From assembly GCA_016841625.1 (NCBI GenBank), contig JAENYU010000001.1:47919-111918 (forward strand): DNA of 64,000 bases. Direction: 5' to 3'. Made by a program: the position numbers and the translations under genes. The notes under the pieces were generated by a model. It worked only from the letters and a program-made list of their open reading frames with translations. It made no database searches and was not told the DNA's origin. Below are positions 35,622 to 44,769 of the stretch, one piece after another; position 1 is the first letter of the stretch, and the number at the start of each line of letters is the position of its first letter. The DNA is from Methanobacteriota archaeon (lineage in GTDB: Archaea; Halobacteriota; Methanosarcinia; Methanosarcinales; Methanosarcinaceae).

Positions 35622-36467
35622 TTATGTTGAGGTTTTTCCTGCCTGGATTTTTTCTGTTGAAGTGAGTTTTTCAGCCGGGACCTGCAGGGCTGAAGAAATG
35701 TCGTTCAAGCCTTTCAGGATTTTGTACCCCTTCTCGGTAATCATGTAGTCTCCCCTTTCGTGCTGCTGCAGGATGAGTCCGCTTTCTGTCAGTTTCTGGA
35801 GGTGGAAGAGGAGGTTTCCGCCCCTGAGGCCGGTAAGTTCGGAGAAGGCTGAAAAGCTCTTTGTTCCGAAAGCCACTGCTTTCAGGATTTCAAGGCGCTG
35901 GTTGTTGGCTACAGGTTCGAGGACCTGGTTGATAACGGTGTCCGTTTCCAGGGTTGAGATATCCAGTTTCTGTTCCCGGTTGTCCTCATAGATCCGCATG
36001 GAGCGCATAAGGTTGACCTGTTTTACAAAAAGGCTCGACACTTCGGAAAAGCAGCGTTCGCATTTGCTGTAAGAAGCTCCTGTCCTCATTTCCTCAATTT
36101 GCTTCCTTGTTTTCGAAACAAGGGTTTCGTCCACATTCTTCTGTTTTATGAGTCCTGCGTTGTTTTGCAGGAGGGTTGTGAAAGTGGCCCTGCAGTTCCT
36201 GTTGTCAGGGCATTTTTTGGCCATGTTGCGGTCGAGCCCGGTATCGATGTCTTCGAAAAGGTGGCTGAGAAGGACATTGGAGTATTCGTTTCTGGAACTT
36301 TCCAGGGCCGACTCGAGGGTAACCCTGTTCGAGTGCTCCATAACTTTTTTTATGTCGTTGTGCATCTCGGAAAGTTTTGTCCTGATAGCCTTCATTTCAG
36401 CTATTTCAGGACTTTCGAAGGTCCCGGAAGCTTCGGAGTGGACCTTTACCTTGCTACTGTTTCCCAT
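35622..36467 (-). CDS. Winged-helix transcription regulator with long sensor-like N-terminus
   Basis: About 281 aa from the ATG at 36467 (MGNSSKV); an in-frame ATG at 36524 would add 19 residues, but its upstream AAAGGA is too close to serve. The N-terminal ~190 residues are helical and contain four cysteines (KCPDNRNC, then SKCERC), possibly a metal or redox site. The wHTH follows: NNQRLEILKAVAFGTKSFSA, then GNLLFHLQKLTESGLILQQ and a wing DYMITEKGY. This architecture is common in Methanosarcina-specific regulators. The target is unknown. It is convergent with the ICMT-like gene. Confidence 0.75.
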   Translation of the reverse strand: MGNSSKVKVHSEASGTFESPEIAEMKAIRTKLSEMHNDIKKVMEHSNRVTLESALESSRNEYSNVLLSHLFEDIDTGLDRNMAKKCPDNRNCRATFTTLLQNNAGLIKQKNVDETLVSKTRKQIEEMRTGASYSKCERCFSEVSSLFVKQVNLMRSMRIYEDNREQKLDISTLETDTVINQVLEPVANNQRLEILKAVAFGTKSFSAFSELTGLRGGNLLFHLQKLTESGLILQQHERGDYMITEKGYKILKGLNDISSALQVPAEKLTSTEKIQAGKTST

Positions 36468-36617
36468 GTTATAACAATTCCCTGTTTTATTTGATATAGT
36501 TTTTGTTATAACCTTTAAGGTCATTCCTTTACTTTAATCTCCCTGGGGCACGGGACTGTATTAAGTATATTTTTATGCCGATTAAGTATATATCAATGAC
36601 TGACTAATAGGTGAGTG

Positions 36618-36634
36618 GAGGCATCTACTGCCTC
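36618..36634 (+). promoter_or_regulatory. Hairpin in the leader of the 40-aa zinc protein gene
   Basis: GAGGCA and TGCCTC flank a 5-nt loop, 30 bp before the ribosome site of the gene at 36665. A TATA-like TAAGTATATATCA lies at about 36583-36595. The leader hairpin might affect translation; it is not a known riboswitch. Confidence 0.35.
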
Positions 36635-36664
36635 GTAAGACACGTAAAAGGGAGGTGGAATGTA

Positions 36665-36787
36665 ATGGTAAAGTGCGGAATTTGCGGTGGAGAAGCTCCA
36701 AAACAGCCCTGCATCACCGAAGAAGGGAACTGCAACCTTTGCGGCAAGAAAGTAAAGCTTGCAGAAGAAGAAGAGAAGAAAAAATAA
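36665..36787 (+). CDS. Small zinc-ribbon protein, 40 aa
   Basis: A very short gene with a strong ribosome site (GGGAGGTGG, 36650-36658). Five cysteines are in CGICGG, PC and CNLCGK; C4/C7 and C23/C26 form a treble-clef/zinc-ribbon-like pair, and the C-terminus is a Lys/Glu helix (LAEEEEKKK). It is probably a cytosolic zinc-binding protein, perhaps a regulator or assembly factor; the function is not known. The leader contains a hairpin. Too short for usual gene-calling limits, but start signal and composition make it convincing. Confidence 0.75.
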   Translation: MVKCGICGGEAPKQPCITEEGNCNLCGKKVKLAEEEEKKK

Positions 36788-37291
36788 CGGAAATAGGATT
36801 AGGGGGGAAGCAAGAATAAGAGAAATAAGATCACCCCTTTTTTTGTGAACACACTACCAGGAAATATGAATCTGCAAGCAATGACTACCCCTTCAAAATT
36901 GGATAAATGACTCTTCGAAAGTTGGGGGTTGTTATTGTTTGCTTTTCCAGAAAATCCTGAACAAAATCTTTTTTGATTAACAAACATTTTTTGAATAGAA
37001 CCCCATTTTTAAGTAAATCTGCCAGCTCAAAGCAGCTTTTGCATCCATACCGCATCCATACCGCATCGAAAACTTCCCCTTTCTTTTTCCCTACTTCTTT
37101 TTCCCTACTTCTTTTTCCCTACTTCTTTTTCCCTACTTCTTTTAACCCTCTCATTCAGTTAACCCGTGCTTCAGGTGGAAACCTGAATTCAAGATGGCTA
37201 TTCTATAAAAAGGAGTACAGGTATTCAATAAAAGAAGTGCATGTAAAACTATAGCTTTTCATGTATCAAACGCAACAATGGGGGACCCAGT
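36788..37291. other. 504-bp spacer with 15-bp tandem repeat
   Basis: AT-rich; four tandem copies of TTTTTCCCTACTTCT lie at about 37084-37143. No gene is supported on either strand. Confidence 0.5.
37084..37143. repeat. 15-bp tandem repeat, four copies
   Basis: Exact copies of a pyrimidine-rich 15-mer upstream of the rhodanese gene. Confidence 0.9.
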
Positions 37292-37735
37292 TTGAACAAA
37301 CAGAATTTGCCGTACATCGCCCTTTTTTTCATGCTTTTGATAGTAGTATGGATTTTTTCATCAAAGCCGGAAGCCAATCAGTCCGGGTTTGAAACTGTGA
37401 ATGTGGACGAAGCCAGGGAAATGCTTGAAAACGGCGACATTTTCGTGCTTGACGTCCGCACTCCTGCCGAGTTCAACGAGTCGTATATCGAAGGGGCAGT
37501 CCTGATCCCGCTTGAAAACGGCTATGGGTCAAATCTGGGTACTGACCAGCTTTTTGAAGCCCGGATAAACGAAGTTCCCAAAGGTAAAAAGATACTTGTC
37601 TACTGCAGGTCCGGACGCAGAAGTGCTGCCGCGAGCCAGATGCTGGTAGATGCCGGTTACACTGATGTTTATAACATGAGGGGCGGCATCAATGAATGGA
37701 TAAGAGCAGGGTATCCTGTCGTAACCGGTCCTTGA
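37292..37735 (+). CDS. Membrane-anchored rhodanese-domain protein
   Basis: A 147-aa protein with an N-terminal hydrophobic helix (YIALFFMLLIVVWIFSS) and a rhodanese domain (about residues 35-145): VFVLDVRTPAEF-like start (IFVLDVRTPAEFNESYIEGA), active-site loop VYCRSGRRSA with Cys and RSGRRS, and YNMRGGINEW at the end. Rhodaneses carry persulfide sulfur; this one faces outside the membrane if the helix is a signal anchor. The start is TTG at 37292, with GGGGGA about 7 nt upstream; a nearby ATG (37278) is out of frame. Confidence 0.88.
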   Translation: MNKQNLPYIALFFMLLIVVWIFSSKPEANQSGFETVNVDEAREMLENGDIFVLDVRTPAEFNESYIEGAVLIPLENGYGSNLGTDQLFEARINEVPKGKKILVYCRSGRRSAAASQMLVDAGYTDVYNMRGGINEWIRAGYPVVTGP

Positions 37736-37767
37736 AGCTTATAGACGCAAGCTGAAGAAGTCAACTA

Positions 37768-37802
37768 CCCTGAGCTAAAGACTAAAGGGTTTCCTGCTGG
37801 GG
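37768..37802. mobile_element. Solitary IS605-type end motif
   Basis: The stretch CAACTACCCTGAGCTAAAGA, followed by CTAAAGGGTTTCCTGCTG, resembles sub-terminal hairpins of IS200/IS605-group elements (CCCT...AGGG stem). A second copy of GCTAAAGACT...GGGTTTCCTGCTG lies at about 52063-52090. No transposase is attached. A short degenerate coding stretch follows (37807-37860). Confidence 0.4.
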
Positions 37803-37985
37803 TATTATGAAGAAAGTATCCATCGTCACAATGCTTTTGCGGAAAGGGTTGCCCTGATGGGAGAAATGCGGCCAGAAATTGCCCGGGGATAGATACGGAA
37901 AGGTATTAATTGGAGAAGTATGAGTAATAATATGTGGGTCTTATGATTATAGTAAGCCCCTTGATAAAACCATGAGGTAATAATT

Positions 37986-38138
37986 ATGTGTAGTGTTGGA
38001 GATTCTTTTGATATCGAACTGGAAGGAAAGCTGGCGCCTAAAAATTATGTATGTAAGGACTGCAATAATAAATTCAAAGGTATTGGCAAGAATGTGAAGT
38101 GTCCTTCCTGCCTGTCTCAAAATGTAGCAGAATCCTAA
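37986..38138 (+). CDS. Small zinc-ribbon protein, 50 aa
   Basis: GAGGT at 37974-37978 sits 7 nt before the ATG. The protein has an N-terminal acidic part (MCSVGDSFDIELEGK) and a C-terminal zinc ribbon with CKDC and CPSC (residues 23-26 and 39-42), much like the cysteine-pair fold of rubredoxin/HypA-type ribbons. It likely binds zinc in the cytosol. The function is unknown. It is followed 35 bp later by a hypothetical gene on the same strand. The minus-strand frame here is a shadow. Confidence 0.75.
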   Translation: MCSVGDSFDIELEGKLAPKNYVCKDCNNKFKGIGKNVKCPSCLSQNVAES

Positions 38139-38173
38139 CAATCAACTCCATTTTTTAGATACTTATTTTTAAT

Positions 38174-38671
38174 ATGAAAAAATTGGCCTTTTCTAAAGAC
38201 ATTTCTAAAGACATTTCACTTAAGGAAAGTGAAATGCTTCTCCTACGCGGCACGGCAGGAGTGGTGGCTATTGTGAAAGTAGGTCCGCGTGGACAGTTTT
38301 TTCTGGAAACTGAAAACGAAGAGATTGTACTCGGACTGGAACCCCATGACCTGATTGTTGCTTCTGCGCTTTCGGTGGATGAGAGAACTGAGAAAGGGCT
38401 TAAATGCGTTCTCTTCATGATTCGGGAAATCAGGTCCCCATTAATAGTTCTTCCAAAGAACCATCCTGCATCCCCAAGGCTTCCAATCGTAGTGTCGGCT
38501 GGTAAAAAGACTGTTCTAGGCTGCAATATCATACCTGGCACGCACCCGAACCAGGACGTACTATGTGGTTCAAATGAATTTGATAGTCTGGAGCTAACAG
38601 GAACACTGGAGGGCGTACAAATCAAAAATATGCCACAGTGTGAGGTATTAAAGGTTAACTTTGATATCTGA
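38174..38671 (+). CDS. Hypothetical protein, 165 aa
   Basis: Not recognised. Predicted mostly beta-strands in the first half (GVVAIVKVGPRGQFFLE, EIVLGLEPHDLIV) and a glycine-rich later part (SAGKKTVLGCNIIPGTH). No signal peptide or membrane helix is seen; two cysteines (C119, C132) are not in a known motif. A DNA-level 15-bp repeat at the start gives KDISKDIS. Co-directional with the small zinc-ribbon gene upstream and maf downstream. Codon use looks native. Confidence 0.65.
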   Translation: MKKLAFSKDISKDISLKESEMLLLRGTAGVVAIVKVGPRGQFFLETENEEIVLGLEPHDLIVASALSVDERTEKGLKCVLFMIREIRSPLIVLPKNHPASPRLPIVVSAGKKTVLGCNIIPGTHPNQDVLCGSNEFDSLELTGTLEGVQIKNMPQCEVLKVNFDI

Positions 38672-38796
38672 CCAACACCTCTCTTTAGGAACAAAGATAT
38701 CCATCAGGGTTGGAACCGCGGCTAGATTCTATTCTCCCGGTGATCCCGGTATCTGCTTCTATTAAGGTTAAATCCATCTTTCCCTGAGACCTCCTC

Positions 38797-39384
38797 ATGT
38801 GCCGAATCATTCTCGCCTCTGCATCCCTTCGAAGAAAGGAATTGCTGAAACAGCTTATCGGGAACAATTTTGAGGTATGTGTCAGCTCCTATGGGGAATC
38901 TCATATTCCGGGCCTGATGCCCGAAGAGCTTCTTCTCCGGCATTCCCTGGAAAAAGCCAGGGACGTTGCAAAACTGTTTGATTCCGGGATTATCATTGCG
39001 GCGGATACGTCCGTGCTTTGCAAGGGGGAAGTCCTCGGAAAGCCTCACACCGCAGAAAGGGCAAAGGAAATGCTGGACAAAATAAGCGGGAAAACCGTGC
39101 AGGTCGTAACGGGCCTTACGGTTCTGGACCTTGACGGGGGAGAGGAAATCAGTGAATACGAGGTCACGGATGTCCGAATGAAGGAAATGAGCGAAAAGGA
39201 AATCGAGGCTTACGTCAGGACCGGAGAGCCTCTGGACAAGGCAGGTGCATTTGGGATTCAGGACAGGGGAGCGGTGCTTGTGGAAAGGGTTGAAGGGGAT
39301 TTTTTTAATGTTGTGGGACTGCCCCTTTTCAGGCTGGGGAGAATCCTGGAAAAGTTTGGAGTGTCAATTTTCGGGGAAAACTAA
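38797..39384 (+). CDS. maf: Maf-family nucleotide pyrophosphatase
   Basis: A 195-aa Maf/YhdE-like enzyme that hydrolyses non-canonical or excess nucleoside triphosphates to monophosphates (dTTP/UTP/m5U types depending on subgroup). Conserved motifs are [15 protein letters not shown] (residues 6-20), the E/K helix [28 protein letters not shown] (about 65-82, with the catalytic Asp), and [20 protein letters not shown] (about 151-170). The ATG at 38797 has GAGACCTC just upstream. Length is typical. Which nucleotide is preferred cannot be stated. Confidence 0.9.
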   Translation: MCRIILASASLRRKELLKQLIGNNFEVCVSSYGESHIPGLMPEELLLRHSLEKARDVAKLFDSGIIIAADTSVLCKGEVLGKPHTAERAKEMLDKISGKTVQVVTGLTVLDLDGGEEISEYEVTDVRMKEMSEKEIEAYVRTGEPLDKAGAFGIQDRGAVLVERVEGDFFNVVGLPLFRLGRILEKFGVSIFGEN

Positions 39385-39465
39385 TTGTTAATTGAAGACT
39401 ATATATTTCTATATGAAGTTGAATGGAATTCTACGCTGGTTTACGGATCTTACAGAGCTGTATGA

Positions 39466-39636
39466 ATGAGTGATTTCGGTGCGGGATTGGCAATCGGAAT
39501 CGGTGCAGGTCTTTCAGTGGGACTGGCAGCAGGAAAGAAAAAAAAGCCCTGGTCGGAATTGAGCGAGACCGAGAAGAAGATAAAAATTGCTTTGCTGGCC
39601 ATTGCGGGTGTTTTTATGTTTATTTCCGCTTCTTAA
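39466..39636 (+). CDS. Small glycine-zipper membrane protein, 56 aa
   Basis: The N-terminal half is a glycine zipper (FGAGLAIGIGAGLSVGLAAG), then a basic stretch KKKKPW, an acidic linker SELSETEKKIK and a C-terminal hydrophobic helix (ALLAIAGVFMFISA). The order mirrors the 134-aa protein at 31354. Two membrane-spanning helices are likely. No strong Shine-Dalgarno is seen; an overlapping ATG four bases earlier gives only a tripeptide. Function unknown. Confidence 0.65.
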   Translation: MSDFGAGLAIGIGAGLSVGLAAGKKKKPWSELSETEKKIKIALLAIAGVFMFISAS

Positions 39637-39754
39637 TTTGTCCTGCCCTTGAAGTGCTTTGATTTTCCTTTCTTTTCCTTTATCTGTCACCAGAGGTCTA
39701 TTCGGGGCCTTATTCGTTTTCTTTATATCATAAGGATCTTATCTTAATTATAGA

Positions 39755-39795
39755 GTCATAAAATCGATTCAATCCATAAAATCGATTCAATTCAT
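39755..39795. repeat. 18-bp tandem repeat upstream of cysS
   Basis: Two copies of CATAAAATCGATTCAATC plus related CATAAT...CAATC sequence lie 40-80 bp before the cysS ATG, so they may overlap its promoter. Confidence 0.7.
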
Positions 39796-39834
39796 AATCT
39801 CAACTCAATCCATAATTTTCCGGTGGTGTTTCGG

Positions 39835-41253
39835 ATGCTGCAAGTGTACAATACCCTGACCAGAAATAAAGAGCCTTTCGAGCCCCTGAGAGCAGGGGAA
39901 GTCTCGATTTACGCGTGTGGTCCTACGGTCTACAATTTTCCCCATATCGGGAATTACCGGACTTTTTTGATGACGGACAACATCGTGAGGACTCTTGAAT
40001 ACCTGGGCTACAAAGTAACACTTGTTATGAACATTACGGACATCGATGACAAAACCATCCGGGACTCAGGAATTGCGGGGATGTCCCTGAGAGATTTCAC
40101 GGAGAAGTACACTCAGGAATTTTTCCGGGGGCTTGATATGCTGAACATCCGGAGGGCTTTTGCCTATCCAAGGGCCACGGACAATGTTGGCGGGATGATC
40201 GAACTTGCCCGGAAGTTGATCGAAAAAGGTCTTGCCTACGAAAAGGGCGGGTCGGTTTACTACCGGATTTCGGCGTTTCCGGGGTATGGGAAGCTTTCGA
40301 AAATCGATTTCGACGAGATCAAAATAGGGGCTTCGGTTGATGTGGATGAATACGATAAAGACAACCCCCGGGACTTTGCCCTCCTGAAAGCCTCCACGCC
40401 GGAGGAAATCGAGCGGGGGATTTTCTACGAGAGCCCCTGGGGCAAGATCCGGCCGGGCTGGCACACGGAATGCTCGGTTATGTCCATGAATGCCTTTGGC
40501 TCTACCCTGGACATCCACACCGGAGGCGTGGACCTTATCTTCCCGCACCACGAAAACGAGATTGCCCAGTCTGAAGGGGCCAGTGGGAAACCCTTTGTTC
40601 GCTACTGGATCCATGGGGAGCACCTGATCGTGGAAGGGGAGAAGATGAGCAAATCGAAAGGAAATGTTTTCACGCTGCCCGAAATCGTCGAGAAGTACGG
40701 GGGCGAAGTTGTACGCTTCATGTTCCTCTCGGTCCACTACCGCAAAAAGCTGGACTACTCGGAAGCGTTTGCCGAAAACGCTAAAAACAACTATTTCAGG
40801 CTCAGGGAAACCCTGGATAACCTGGAATTTACCCTCCGGAGTGCTGATGAAGGAAAATATCCCGGGGACAGGGAAATTCTTGAAGCTCTCCCCGAACTGG
40901 TACAGCAGTTTAATGAAGCCCTCGAAGACGATCTCAATACCCCCAAAGCCATAACGGTCTTTCGGGAACTCTCCCGCAGTGCTAACAGGTACCTCGAAAC
41001 CGGGAAAAACAGGCAGGTCCTGGAAAAAACCCATGCTCTTTACCGCAGCTTTGCAAATGTCCTGGGGCTTTTTGCCGCTGCCGGGGAGGAAGGCCAGGTC
41101 CCCGAAACTGTCCTGAAACTGGTTGAAGAACGTGACGAAGCCCGGAAGAAACAGGACTGGACGACTGCGGACGCCCTGCGGGATAAAATAAAGACGTCTG
41201 GCTATATTATACAGGACACAAAAGAAGGGCCTAACCTCAAGAAGGTTGAATGA
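39835..41253 (+). CDS. cysS: Cysteinyl-tRNA synthetase
   Basis: A class I aminoacyl-tRNA synthetase that charges tRNA(Cys) with cysteine directly. The HIGH-type motif is [10 protein letters not shown] (about residues 34-43) and the KMSKS loop is [10 protein letters not shown] (about 268-277). Zinc ligands are Cys in [15 protein letters not shown] and HHENE. I chose the ATG at 39835 (472 aa), which has GGTGGTG about 6 nt upstream, over the GTG at 39823. With SepCysS at 19595 it shows dual Cys-tRNA routes. It is monocistronic, with 18-bp repeats in the promoter region. Confidence 0.95.
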   Translation: MLQVYNTLTRNKEPFEPLRAGEVSIYACGPTVYNFPHIGNYRTFLMTDNIVRTLEYLGYKVTLVMNITDIDDKTIRDSGIAGMSLRDFTEKYTQEFFRGLDMLNIRRAFAYPRATDNVGGMIELARKLIEKGLAYEKGGSVYYRISAFPGYGKLSKIDFDEIKIGASVDVDEYDKDNPRDFALLKASTPEEIERGIFYESPWGKIRPGWHTECSVMSMNAFGSTLDIHTGGVDLIFPHHENEIAQSEGASGKPFVRYWIHGEHLIVEGEKMSKSKGNVFTLPEIVEKYGGEVVRFMFLSVHYRKKLDYSEAFAENAKNNYFRLRETLDNLEFTLRSADEGKYPGDREILEALPELVQQFNEALEDDLNTPKAITVFRELSRSANRYLETGKNRQVLEKTHALYRSFANVLGLFAAAGEEGQVPETVLKLVEERDEARKKQDWTTADALRDKIKTSGYIIQDTKEGPNLKKVE

Positions 41254-41311
41254 TTTTGATTTCAGATTATTTTCATGTGATTTTCGGATTGTTAGTTGAG
41301 TTATTAATGGG

Positions 41312-41878
41312 GTGAGAGATTGGGTTGTTAATCGAACGGTTGTTTCAGGCTTTATTGAATATATCCTGAAGAATGGTTCTTACAATTATTTATTTAATTA
41401 TATGCAATTTTATTCATATCAGTTTTATTTATGTCTACATGAGACTATTTCAACGCCGTATCTTTTTTGTTTGATATGTTTGTTGAGTCTCTTTTGGGGG
41501 GTTTTGTTCACGTATGGACTTAAGGCCAAAGAGGAAAAACCGGCTGTGATTGAAGAAGATGAAGAAGATGAAGACGAAATGCCAGTTATGGTAGATCTGA
41601 GCCATGCTGACGGTCCGGTAAAGGTAGTGCTGGTATCTCCAAAGGCTATTGAAGAGAAATCCAAGGAAGCGCTTAAAGATGCGATGCGTATTATTTATCA
41701 GGTCTCCAGAAGAGTTGTAGACACGGTGGAGGAACTTGATGTTGTGCATAGACCTTCCCAGGTGCAGGTAAATTTTGGCCTTAAACTTACCGCCGAAGGA
41801 AGGGCAATCATGACCAGAGTTAAAAATGACAGGGATACCAACATGAAAATAGTTCTAACCTGGAAAGGTGAAGAGTAA
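41312..41878 (+). CDS. Membrane-anchored Trypco1 (trypsin-co-occurring) domain protein
   Basis: The C-terminal ~100 residues match the Trypco1/CU044_2847-type domain: PVKVVLVSPKAIEEKSKEAL, then VQVNFGLKLTAEGRAIMTRV and the last strand NMKIVLTWKGEE. This domain is often found with trypsin-like peptidases, NTPases or effector modules of conflict systems. An N-terminal hydrophobic helix (YLFCLICLLSLFWGVLFTYG) and an acidic linker (EEDEEDEDEMP) precede it, so the domain probably faces the cytosol from the membrane. The start is uncertain: the region upstream of the helix has poor coding character and no ribosome site. No partner peptidase is adjacent. Confidence 0.65.
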   Translation: MRDWVVNRTVVSGFIEYILKNGSYNYLFNYMQFYSYQFYLCLHETISTPYLFCLICLLSLFWGVLFTYGLKAKEEKPAVIEEDEEDEDEMPVMVDLSHADGPVKVVLVSPKAIEEKSKEALKDAMRIIYQVSRRVVDTVEELDVVHRPSQVQVNFGLKLTAEGRAIMTRVKNDRDTNMKIVLTWKGEE

Positions 41879-42343
41879 GCAAGCTCCAGAAAAAGCCTTA
41901 AAGTGATATAAAATGCCATAAAGGCTTTAACACAATTTAAAAAAATTTTAATGCTCTAATAAATCTTAAATGCTCTAAAAAACCTCCAAAAACTCTCTAA
42001 AAACCCTCAAATCCTCTAAAATCTCTTTAAATATCTCTATTCCCCTGATGTTCCCTCATTGTTCCGTAGCTGTAAATATCTATTGTAACTGCAAAGATCT
42101 ACTTTTCTACAAAAGTTCTTCTGTTTTTTGAATGACAAAATGTAATTTTTCAGTTTCGGTTTTGTGGTCATGAAACTGTTTTGCTGAAATCGGACTGCTT
42201 TCCGGAAGAACTACAAAGAGATGTCCCTGTAAAAGCTGCCCTTTCGGGTCTACAATTTTTTAATATTATTTAATTGCCATAAAATTCATATCATAGAACA
42301 GGCATTTTCGGTAAATAGCTAAAATAGCCAAAAGGTGACAATC
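41879..42343. other. 465-bp spacer
   Basis: A hairpin with arms AAAGCCTT (41893-41900) and AAGGCTTT (41922-41929) may terminate the Trypco1 gene. Loosely repeated CTCTAAAA words follow (41950-42030). No gene recognised. Confidence 0.45.
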
Positions 42344-42763
42344 ATGTTTCCCAGCATCATCCCCAAACAGCGCAAAATGTCCACCCGCCTTGGCGGTTTC
42401 CTGATCCTCATTAGCGAGACCATGTTCCTCTTTTCAATCCTGAACTTCCTCATGATCAGTCGCCTGCAGTACTACAGTTCGGGAGACTCTTACATCCGGG
42501 CTATCTTTCCTCACTACCTCTTTTTCCTGGGAGCCATGGGCTTCGTTGGGATGACTGCAATGTTTCTGATCTATGTTTACATCCTGCCGAGCAAGCAGCG
42601 CTTTTCCCAGGAACAGGCTGTAAAGGATTCCCGGAGCCCCACGTATAACAAGCTGCTTGAGGTTCAGGGGGAGCTTTCCGAGATGCGAAAGCTGGTTGAG
42701 GAGTTGACGGAAAGGATTGATGGGCTTGTCGAGGAAGAATCCGGGCGTTCTGAGAAAAGCTAA
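42344..42763 (+). CDS. Membrane protein with C-terminal coiled coil, 139 aa
   Basis: Two membrane helices: LGGFLILISETMFLFSILNF (about 16-35) and the segment around FLGAMGFVGMTAMFLIYVYI (about 61-80). A soluble C-terminal coiled coil follows (LLEVQGELSEMRKLVEELTE). The ATG at 42344 has AAGGTGA 5 nt upstream and is preferred over the GTG at 42335, which lies inside that site. Not a recognised family; the layout suggests an oligomeric membrane scaffold. Stands alone. Confidence 0.65.
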   Translation: MFPSIIPKQRKMSTRLGGFLILISETMFLFSILNFLMISRLQYYSSGDSYIRAIFPHYLFFLGAMGFVGMTAMFLIYVYILPSKQRFSQEQAVKDSRSPTYNKLLEVQGELSEMRKLVEELTERIDGLVEEESGRSEKS

Positions 42764-43078
42764 AAATATACTCGTGTGAAGCTTGAGTGGTTTGAAGCTT
42801 AAACTCAGGCCGTCAAAGGCTATAGTAACACTTCCCCACTCCAGCCGGGGATAACAGGTAGCTTGTAATGTAAACTCCCTCAAAGAGGGATTTCTGTGGC
42901 TTTGTCGTCATAAAACGGAGAGTGGAATTCTCCACTGTGTAATCCTTCTTTCTACACACATTTCTTTTTATGTGTATTTTTCATTCTGGAGTTTTTTTAA
43001 AAACCATACAATCAAAAACTTTTTTATAACTTCCATTATCTAATGTACATTAATATACATTATTTTGGAGAGCTGTAA
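42764..43078. other. Spacer with hairpins; promoter of the surface-protein gene
   Basis: A CCCTC/GAGGG hairpin (about 42874-42886) followed by ATTTCTGTGG recalls the IS605-type end motif (37768, 52063) but is weaker. A palindrome GTGGAATTCTCCAC lies near 42922. TATA-like sequence near 43015-43030 and GGAG at 43065 serve the gene at 43079. Confidence 0.4.
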
Positions 43079-44716
43079 ATGAACAAAAATTATGCTGTTT
43101 TCTGTGCTCGATCAGGGTGCATCCTGTTCTTTTCCATGTTGTTTGTTTCTTTGATAATGCCTGCTGCTGCAGTATCAGATTCCAATGCTGAGCTTGCTGC
43201 AAATGGGGTTGAGTCGGTGATATGTGCGAATGCTTCCGTGGACCAGATGAATCCAATCGTTTATGAGAATAGAATTGTCTGGCAGGAGCGCAGGGGCAGC
43301 TATTTTGACATAATGATGTATGACCTGGATACGGGGTCTCAAACTGCTATCTGTACTGCAAAAGGGAGTCAGGAATATCCCTTTATTTCAGGAGATTACA
43401 TTGTCTGGCAGGATAATCGGAGGGGAAACTTCGATATCTACATGTATGACCTGAAAACCGGGAAAGAGCGTGCTATCTGTGTTGAAGATGGTGAGCAGAT
43501 ACGCCCAGTCGTGTCGGCAGAATCCGGAATTGTGATCTGGCAAAACGACATCGGTATGATATGGGCTTCAATGTATAACCTGAAGACAAAAGAGAGAGAA
43601 AATTTCTCTTCCTCGACTAAAGAATATTTTTATCCTTTTGTAGATGGGGAAAATATTGTCTGGTGGGAGAGGCATTACTCTGATGTTAAAAACAGAAAAT
43701 CATCAGAGCCCCCTACTCTTCTGCATGGAGTTTTCCTCTATAACACCTTAGGCGGGGATTCTGAACCTGTTTACGAGAATGGTACAAATGTTCCGTCTAA
43801 CCCGGTAATTTCGGATGGGATCGTTGTCTGGGAGGGAAGGGAAGAATCCACACATGGAAAGTATGACCTGTATCTGTCCGACTATTTCTACGATAAGACC
43901 CGGGTTACGATCTGTGAGGATGAGTATAACCACTTTGATCCTTTTATCTCGGACCGGAAAGTCGTCTGGGCTGACGACCGCAACTGTCCCCCCGGAAATT
44001 CCGGAAATTCGGATATTTATATCTACGACATTATCACAGGTACGGAAAAACAGGTCTGCACAGCCGAAGGCGACCAGGAGAAACCCTGCATCATGAACGA
44101 CAAAATTGTCTGGCAGGATTCCCGGGATGGAAAGTGGAACATCTATCTCTTTACCCTTGCCCCTTCGGAGGAAATCGGGCCCGTACATCCTGAGCCGGAG
44201 CCGGCTCTCAGCGTGCTAAAAGAGGCAATTCCTGAAATCGTGAACCCTGGAGAAGAGGTCACCGTTAAGATCACGCTCACAAACACGGGCAACGTGGAAC
44301 TTAACAACATAAAGGTAAACGACCAGGTAACTGAACCTTTTTCCCTCCTGGAAGGCAACACCAGAGCAGGCTACATGTCTCTTGGCCCGAATGAAACCGA
44401 ATCTTTTGAATATGCCGTGAACTCTGAAAGGCTCGGGTCTTTTGAGATGGGTGCAGCTGGGGTCAGGTATACGTTCAGGTATTGCGATGAGGTAAGTATT
44501 GAATCCAATTCTCCTACCCTTGAAGTTACGGATGAGGATATTGCCTCCCTTTCCAAGAGTACGCCCGAAGATTCTGAATCAGAAGATTTCGAATCAGGTG
44601 ATTCTGTCCCCGAAGCCTCTGGAACTGAAAGTGGAAAGTCGCCTGGATTTAGTATCTTTTTAGGGCTGGCTGGTATATCAGGAGTTGTTTTCAGACGCAA
44701 GATGAGGGACGTATAA
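43079..44716 (+). CDS. Secreted beta-propeller surface protein with PGF-CTERM-like tail
   Basis: A 545-aa exported protein. The signal peptide ends near MPAAAVSD. About six repeats of the TolB-like pattern IVWQDNRRGNFDIYMYDL (Trp, DxR, Y-D/TG) form a predicted beta-propeller over residues 45-365. A NEW3/CARDB-like beta domain follows (VNPGEEVTVKITLTNTGNVE), then an acidic Ser/Glu stretch and a C-terminal sorting signal PGFSIFLGLAGISGVVFRRK, typical of PGF-CTERM proteins processed by archaeosortase. It is therefore probably lipid-anchored on the cell surface. Such proteins are numerous in Methanosarcina and their ligands are unknown. Confidence 0.85.
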   Translation: MNKNYAVFCARSGCILFFSMLFVSLIMPAAAVSDSNAELAANGVESVICANASVDQMNPIVYENRIVWQERRGSYFDIMMYDLDTGSQTAICTAKGSQEYPFISGDYIVWQDNRRGNFDIYMYDLKTGKERAICVEDGEQIRPVVSAESGIVIWQNDIGMIWASMYNLKTKERENFSSSTKEYFYPFVDGENIVWWERHYSDVKNRKSSEPPTLLHGVFLYNTLGGDSEPVYENGTNVPSNPVISDGIVVWEGREESTHGKYDLYLSDYFYDKTRVTICEDEYNHFDPFISDRKVVWADDRNCPPGNSGNSDIYIYDIITGTEKQVCTAEGDQEKPCIMNDKIVWQDSRDGKWNIYLFTLAPSEEIGPVHPEPEPALSVLKEAIPEIVNPGEEVTVKITLTNTGNVELNNIKVNDQVTEPFSLLEGNTRAGYMSLGPNETESFEYAVNSERLGSFEMGAAGVRYTFRYCDEVSIESNSPTLEVTDEDIASLSKSTPEDSESEDFESGDSVPEASGTESGKSPGFSIFLGLAGISGVVFRRKMRDV

Positions 44717-44769
44717 GATATATAAGAAAAGGCAGGTAGAGGCTTTTTGATTACCTGCTTTTTAGTTTC

